Part shown: positions 6,795-9,563 of the stretch, one piece after another | Position numbering within the stretch: the stretch's first letter is position 1 | How the letters are laid out: each line of letters begins with the position of its first letter | Assembly (NCBI GenBank): GCA_009778355.1 | Contig: WRJY01000265.1 | Location: 1 to 9,563 of the forward strand | Length of the DNA: 9,563 bases | From: Desulfovibrionaceae bacterium | GTDB taxonomy: Bacteria > Pseudomonadota > Gammaproteobacteria > Burkholderiales > Burkholderiaceae_C | Reading direction: 5' to 3' | The notes under the pieces: model-generated | Databases searched by the model: none | The model's input: only the letters and a program-made list of their open reading frames with translations | What the model was told of the DNA's origin: nothing | Made by a program: the position numbers and the translations under genes

Positions 6795-7262
6795 TTACGG
6801 GCGGACAGCTGGGGTGTCGATCAAGTCCTCTCTTGACACGTCCATCTTGCGCGGACACGCGAGGGTCGCTGGCGTGATCTCGACGACCCATGAAGCTCCG
6901 TTTCCCATTGGGAACGCCGGGTGCCGGGTGATTCGATATAAGCCCGACGGCAGGTCGCACACGTCCATCTTTGCAAGACCGGCGTTTTGGGCCTGATCGC
7001 GCGACCGTTGCTGCTCGCGGTTACGCTGCGCGTAGTCGGGTTGGGCGTCGCGGTAGTCGCGCCAGTAGCCCGGATTGCGCTGCGCCCACGCCTGCTGCGC
7101 GGCGCGCTGGTTGATCCGGTAGTCGGGATCGGACTGGAGTTTGGCCCGCTGCCACTGGCGCTTGCGGGCACGCTGGCAGTCTGGCGACGAGCAGTAGGCT
7201 TGGTCGGGAACTTGCGGGCGGGGTTCGAAGGGTTTGCCACAGCAGGCGCAGCGTCGGGTCAT
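6795..7262 (-). CDS. Small Cys4 zinc-binding protein, recombinase-associated (155 aa)
   Basis: The start at 7262 (MTRRCACCGK) is chosen because GGAG lies about 9 nt upstream, whereas the in-frame ATG at 7277 overlaps that site and has none of its own. Cysteines 5, 8, 24 and 29 (C-x2-C-x15-C-x4-C, with CSSPDCQRARKRQWQR) form a likely zinc finger followed by a basic helix. Residues 45-90 hold three imperfect repeats of P-x-Y-x(4)-R type (DPDYRINQR, NPGYWRDYR, QPDYAQRNR). The C-terminal region (KMDVCDLPSGLYRI onward) looks like a small beta-rich domain. I recall similar unnamed proteins beside serine recombinase genes, but no established function. It lies 5' of the recombinase on the same strand, probably as first gene of the transcript. 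A DNA-binding accessory factor or regulator is a reasonable guess only. Confidence 0.72.
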   Translation of the reverse strand: MTRRCACCGKPFEPRPQVPDQAYCSSPDCQRARKRQWQRAKLQSDPDYRINQRAAQQAWAQRNPGYWRDYRDAQPDYAQRNREQQRSRDQAQNAGLAKMDVCDLPSGLYRITRHPAFPMGNGASWVVEITPATLACPRKMDVSREDLIDTPAVRP

Positions 7263-7317
7263 CGTCGGTGTCTCCATGCAGAAAGGCGCTGGAAACCGCG
7301 ACGGCACTGCTGCCGCG

Positions 7318-7329
7318 CCCGCATGCGGG
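7318..7329. repeat. 12-bp perfect palindrome in divergent intergenic region
   Basis: CCCGCATGCGGG lies 56 bp upstream of the minus-strand zinc-protein start, between the two divergent transcripts. A perfect 12-bp palindrome in a promoter region may be an operator, but GC-rich DNA yields such palindromes by chance. Confidence 0.3.
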
Positions 7330-7403
7330 GTACGCTTGACCTCGATCCGTCAGTGGGCGTTCTCCTCGTCCGGGATGCACGCCCAGTGGCGCGGGTTCCT
7401 ATC

Positions 7404-7443
7404 CATCGGTTTTTATTGACATCTACCGATGTTATGGAACAAT
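7404..7443 (+). promoter_or_regulatory. abiEi promoter with overlapping operator-like inverted repeats
   Basis: A perfect -35 TTGACA (7416-7421) and a -10-like AACAAT (7438-7443) are spaced 16 bp. Two inverted repeats overlap them. CATCGGT (7404-7410) pairs with ACCGATG (7425-7431), flanking the -35. ACATC (7419-7423) pairs with GATGT (7428-7432). AbiEi antitoxins are known to bind inverted repeats in their own promoter and repress it, so this is the expected operator position. Transcription should start near 7450, only about 4 nt before the ATG. Confidence 0.62.
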
Positions 7444-7453
7444 ATGCCGGATC

Positions 7454-8053
7454 ATGGACACGACCGCCGACAAGCTGCTGGAGCTGGTGCGCACGCAGGG
7501 ACTGCTGCGCCCGCACGATCTGGCCCCGCTGGGCATCCCACGGGTGGCCCTGACACGGGCGGTGCGGCGCGGGCAACTGGAGCGCGTCGGGCGCGGCCTG
7601 TACGGCCTCACGGCGCGTCCGGTGTCGGCCCACGGCACACTGGCCGAGGTCGCCCGGCGCGTGCCCAAGGGCGCCGTGTGCCTGCTGTCGGCGCTGCGGT
7701 TTCATGACCTGACGACGCAGGCCCCGTTCGAGGTCTGGCTGGCCATCGACAACAAGGCCGCCACGCCCAAACTGGACTACCCGCCGCTGCGCCTCGTGCG
7801 CTTCTCCGGCGCTGCGCTGACCGAAGGCGTCGAGGAACACGTCGTCGATGGCGTGACCGTGCGCGTCACCGGCGTCGCCAAGACCGTGGCCGACTGCTTC
7901 AAGTACCGCAACAAAATCGGCCTCGACGTGGCGCTTGAGGCACTGCGCGAGGCATGGAACGGCAAGCGCATGACCAGCGACCAGATCTGGCACTACGCGA
8001 AAATCGACCGCGTGGCCAATGTGATGCAGCCCTATCTGGAAAGCCTCGCATGA
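7454..8053 (+). CDS. abiEi: AbiEi-family antitoxin / transcriptional repressor (199 aa)
   Basis: The protein opens with a winged-helix domain (residues about 4-50, DKLLELVRTQGLLRPHDLAP then RGQLERVGRGLYGL). The AbiEi core follows, with AVCLLSALRFHDLTTQAPFE and TVADCFKYRNKIGLDVALEALREAW near the end. This is the antitoxin of type IV toxin-antitoxin / AbiE abortive-infection systems. It counteracts the nucleotidyltransferase toxin without binding it directly and represses its own operon. ATG 7454 is the only plausible start. No Shine-Dalgarno sequence precedes it and the promoter sits immediately upstream, so the message may be essentially leaderless. Its stop overlaps the toxin start (ATGA at 8050-8053), giving coupled translation. 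Length and domain order look normal and intact. Confidence 0.92.
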   Translation: MDTTADKLLELVRTQGLLRPHDLAPLGIPRVALTRAVRRGQLERVGRGLYGLTARPVSAHGTLAEVARRVPKGAVCLLSALRFHDLTTQAPFEVWLAIDNKAATPKLDYPPLRLVRFSGAALTEGVEEHVVDGVTVRVTGVAKTVADCFKYRNKIGLDVALEALREAWNGKRMTSDQIWHYAKIDRVANVMQPYLESLA

Positions 8054-8949
8054 ACCAGCGCAACATCGCCGCGTCGGTTCGCGCCCGGTTGCGGGGCAAG
8101 GCCCGCGCCGAGAAGCTCGACTTCAACCTGCTGCTCACCCGCTACGCGCTGGAGCGGATGCTGTACCGCCTGAGCGTTTCGGAACAGCGCGGGCAGTTCC
8201 TGCTGAAAGGCGCGCTGCTGTTCGACATCTGGTTCGACGTGCCGCATCGCCCGACGCACGATGCCGACCTGCTGGGCTTCGGCTCCACCGAAATCCCGCA
8301 TCTGGAAAATCTGTTCCGCGAGGTCAGCCAGCTCGCGGTCGAGGACGGCATCGCGTTTCAGGCCGACACGGTGAAGGCCGCCGAAATCCGCAAGGAGGCC
8401 AACTACGCGGGCGTGCGCGTCACGCTGCTTGGCCTGCTGGACAACGCGCGCTGCCCGGTGCAGATCGACATCGGCTTCGGCGATGCCGTCACGCCCGCGC
8501 CGGAGAACGTGCAGTACCCGGTCATCCTCGACGACATGCCGCAACCGCAACTGCGGGTCTATCCCCGCTACACGGTCGTCGCCGAAAAGCTCGAAGCGAT
8601 GGTCAAGCTCGGCATCCTCAACAGCCGGATGAAGGACTACTTCGACCTGTGGGTGCTGTCCCGGCATTCCGGCTTCGACGGCGAGGTGCTGGCGCAGGCG
8701 ATCCGCGCCACGTTCGAGCGCCGGGGCACGGACATGCCGCCGGGCCTGCCGTTCGGCCTCACCGACGAATTCGCCCGGCACGAGCAGAAGAACATGCAGT
8801 GGGCGGGCTTCCTGCGCAAGAACGCCTTGGAGCCGATGGCGCTGGCGGCGGTGATCGAGGCGTTGCGCGAATTCTTGCTGCCGGTGCTGACGGCGGGCGA
8901 TGGCTTCGACCGGCAGTGGCGGGCGGGTGCAGGATGGGGTGTGGCCTGA
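8050..8949 (+). CDS. abiEii: AbiEii/AbiGii-family nucleotidyltransferase toxin (299 aa)
   Basis: The ATG overlaps the antitoxin stop by four bases. Family motifs are in order. KGALLFDIWFD (53-63) corresponds to the nucleotidyltransferase G-loop region, in the KG form common in this family. HDADLLGFG (70-78) supplies the metal-binding D-x-D. VQIDIGFGD (137-145) is the third strand motif. VAEKLEAMVKLG (177-188) and RMKDYFDLWVLS (193-204) are the C-terminal motifs with conserved Lys and Asp. The toxin is thought to transfer nucleotides to an RNA target and arrest growth, which limits phage spread. All expected catalytic residues appear present, so it is probably active. The gene ends about 200 nt before a strong terminator, with no other gene between. 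Confidence 0.93.
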   Translation: MNQRNIAASVRARLRGKARAEKLDFNLLLTRYALERMLYRLSVSEQRGQFLLKGALLFDIWFDVPHRPTHDADLLGFGSTEIPHLENLFREVSQLAVEDGIAFQADTVKAAEIRKEANYAGVRVTLLGLLDNARCPVQIDIGFGDAVTPAPENVQYPVILDDMPQPQLRVYPRYTVVAEKLEAMVKLGILNSRMKDYFDLWVLSRHSGFDGEVLAQAIRATFERRGTDMPPGLPFGLTDEFARHEQKNMQWAGFLRKNALEPMALAAVIEALREFLLPVLTAGDGFDRQWRAGAGWGVA

Positions 8950-8968
8950 CGGCATGTCACGTCGGCCA

Positions 8969-8995
8969 GTTCGATTCCGCGTTTGAGGATCGAAC
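8969..8995. repeat. Imperfect inverted repeat downstream of abiEii
   Basis: GTTCGATTCC (8969-8978) pairs with GGATCGAAC (8987-8995) over 9 bp with one bulged T and an 8-nt loop. There is no T tract, so it is not an intrinsic terminator. GTTCGATTCC resembles a tRNA T arm, but no tRNA fold surrounds it. Confidence 0.35.
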
Positions 8996-9070
8996 CGCAG
9001 ACCGTTCATTGCCTGTGGCAGCGAGTAAATGCGCGGGGGCGTCCCGTTTTCCCTCGGATGCGCGGCCAGC

Positions 9071-9180
9071 GTAGAGTCACGCCTACGATGGTCATGCCCG
9101 TGCGGCAGGAAGGTTTCCTCTACCGGGGAACTACACCACCAACCACACCAGCCCGACCGTTCTCGGTCGGGCTTCTTTTT
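9071..9180 (+). ncRNA. Candidate small structured RNA ending at the terminator
   Basis: No ORF of note lies between the toxin stop and the terminator. GTAGAG (9071-9076) pairs with CTCTAC (9118-9123), enclosing possible GCC/GGC pairs and a competing small GGAA-GGT-TTCC hairpin. A 25-nt C/A-rich linker then leads into the strong terminator. TAGAGT (9072-9077) could instead be a weak -10. This could be an independent small RNA or merely the abiE 3' untranslated region. I do not recognise a known RNA family. Confidence 0.25.
9150..9180 (+). terminator. Strong rho-independent terminator
   Basis: AGCCCGACCG (9150-9159) pairs perfectly with CGGTCGGGCT (9164-9173) around a TTCT tetraloop, followed by TCTTTTT. 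It is the only textbook intrinsic terminator in the window and would end the abiEi-abiEii transcript or a small RNA. Confidence 0.9.
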
Positions 9181-9219
9181 GACCTTGCCCTCGATTCCCG
9201 CATCCCATAGCCAAGGCCA

Positions 9220-9479
9220 TTATGCTGCTTGCCTTTGCTGGGCGGCGTGCCATGCACGTTCGTACTGCATCGGACTGACGTAGCCCAGCCTCGAGTGCAG
9301 CCGGCGGTGGTTGTAAAAGCCCAGCCAGTCGATCACCTCGTCCATCGCCTGGCGCCGGCTCGCAAAACGCCTGCCGTGCAGCCGCCCACCTTCAGCGATC
9401 CCCACAGATTCTCGGTGACCGCGTTGTCCCAACAGTTGCCCTTGCGGCTCATGGAACTGCGCATGCCCTGCTGCTTCAA
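9220..9479 (-). pseudogene. IS3-family transposase (OrfB), C-terminal fragment with frameshift
   Basis: Reading leftward, one frame gives SMSRKGNCWDNAVTENLWGS followed by LKVG, the rve-core segment with the last catalytic Glu (in VTEN). At about 9384 the sequence jumps by one base into the frame that reads GRRFASRRQAMDEVIDWLGF, then YNHRRLHSRLGYVSPMQYER, ending AAQQRQAA and TAA at 9220-9222. Together these are the normal end of an IS3-family DDE transposase, which would act with an upstream OrfA. One C appears to be missing in the CCGCCCACC run, so this copy is dead. Homology stops near 9479, beyond which an unrelated sequence begins, so the 5' part is lost. No clear IS3 terminal repeat was found downstream of the stop. 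Confidence 0.85.
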
Positions 9480-9563
9480 CCTAAAAACGGCAGTTGGATG
9501 CGCCCGAAAGTAGAGTGATCGGCGTGCCAGGCAAGGCGCGAGGACGCGGCAGGCTCGTGCCTG
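9480..9563. other. GC-rich unannotated sequence with inverted repeat at right edge
   Basis: The IS3 homology ends here and a different sequence starts (AAAAACGGCAGTTGGATGCG onward). CAGGC/GCCTG (9550-9554 with 9559-9563) forms a hairpin with a TCGT loop, and other GCCAGGC/GCCTG pairings are possible with 9532-9537. It could be a REP- or MITE-like repeat that disrupted the transposase, but it runs off the window. Confidence 0.3.

Noticed and set aside
8969..8995. Possible tRNA fragment because of GTTCGATTCC
   Set aside because: No acceptor, D or anticodon arm can be drawn around it; only a simple inverted repeat remains.
8032..9009. 325-codon minus-strand frame opposite abiEii
   Set aside because: Shadow frame rich in Arg/Gln/His; AbiEii motifs are on the plus strand.
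9071..9180. A known riboswitch (fluoride or guanidine type)
   Set aside because: The conserved core motifs of those classes could not be found and no gene follows downstream on this strand.

Overview
This is an accessory, mosaic region of a GC-rich proteobacterial genome. Codon use, the IS4- and IS3-type transposase ends and the Trb-type conjugation remnant suggest a betaproteobacterium, possibly Burkholderiales or Rhodocyclales. That assignment is inferred and not proven.

The left flank (1-1940) is a patchwork. It holds the 3' end of an IS4-family transposase and its probable terminal repeat, then an intact tRNA-Ala(CGC) gene with a strong hairpin 12 nt behind it. Next come two small ORFs of unknown function and a TrbL/VirB6-like conjugation gene fragment truncated at both ends. 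The second small ORF runs directly into the trbL fragment, so there is a deletion or recombination scar near 1255-1262. The flank ends in five 9-bp GCGAAANNA direct repeats lying just beyond the main operon.

The core (1939-7262, all minus strand) reads from right to left. It has a small Cys4 zinc-binding protein, a large serine recombinase, a ParB-family protein, a second ParB/RepB-like protein, and a P-loop ATPase of the DUF3987 / primase-associated helicase type. The last four genes are joined by two 4-bp ATGA overlaps and one zero-base junction, so they are almost certainly one translationally coupled operon. There is no ParA, no replication initiator and no partition locus of ordinary layout. 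A recombinase coupled to two ParB-like DNA binders and an ATPase is the most unusual feature here, and it may be a mobility or maintenance module of an uncharacterised element.

Divergent from the core is an AbiEi-AbiEii type IV toxin-antitoxin (abortive infection) pair (7454-8949, plus strand). Its genes also overlap by ATGA. Its promoter contains TTGACA and overlapping inverted repeats, and its predicted transcript starts almost at the antitoxin ATG. About 200 nt downstream is a strong intrinsic terminator that may end a small structured RNA.

The right flank (9220-9563) is a frameshifted, truncated IS3-family transposase end on the minus strand. It is followed by an unrelated GC-rich sequence with inverted repeats that runs off the window.

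In short, the core and the AbiE pair look like the cargo of a mobile island bounded on both sides by decayed mobile DNA. The exact element ends could not be identified.
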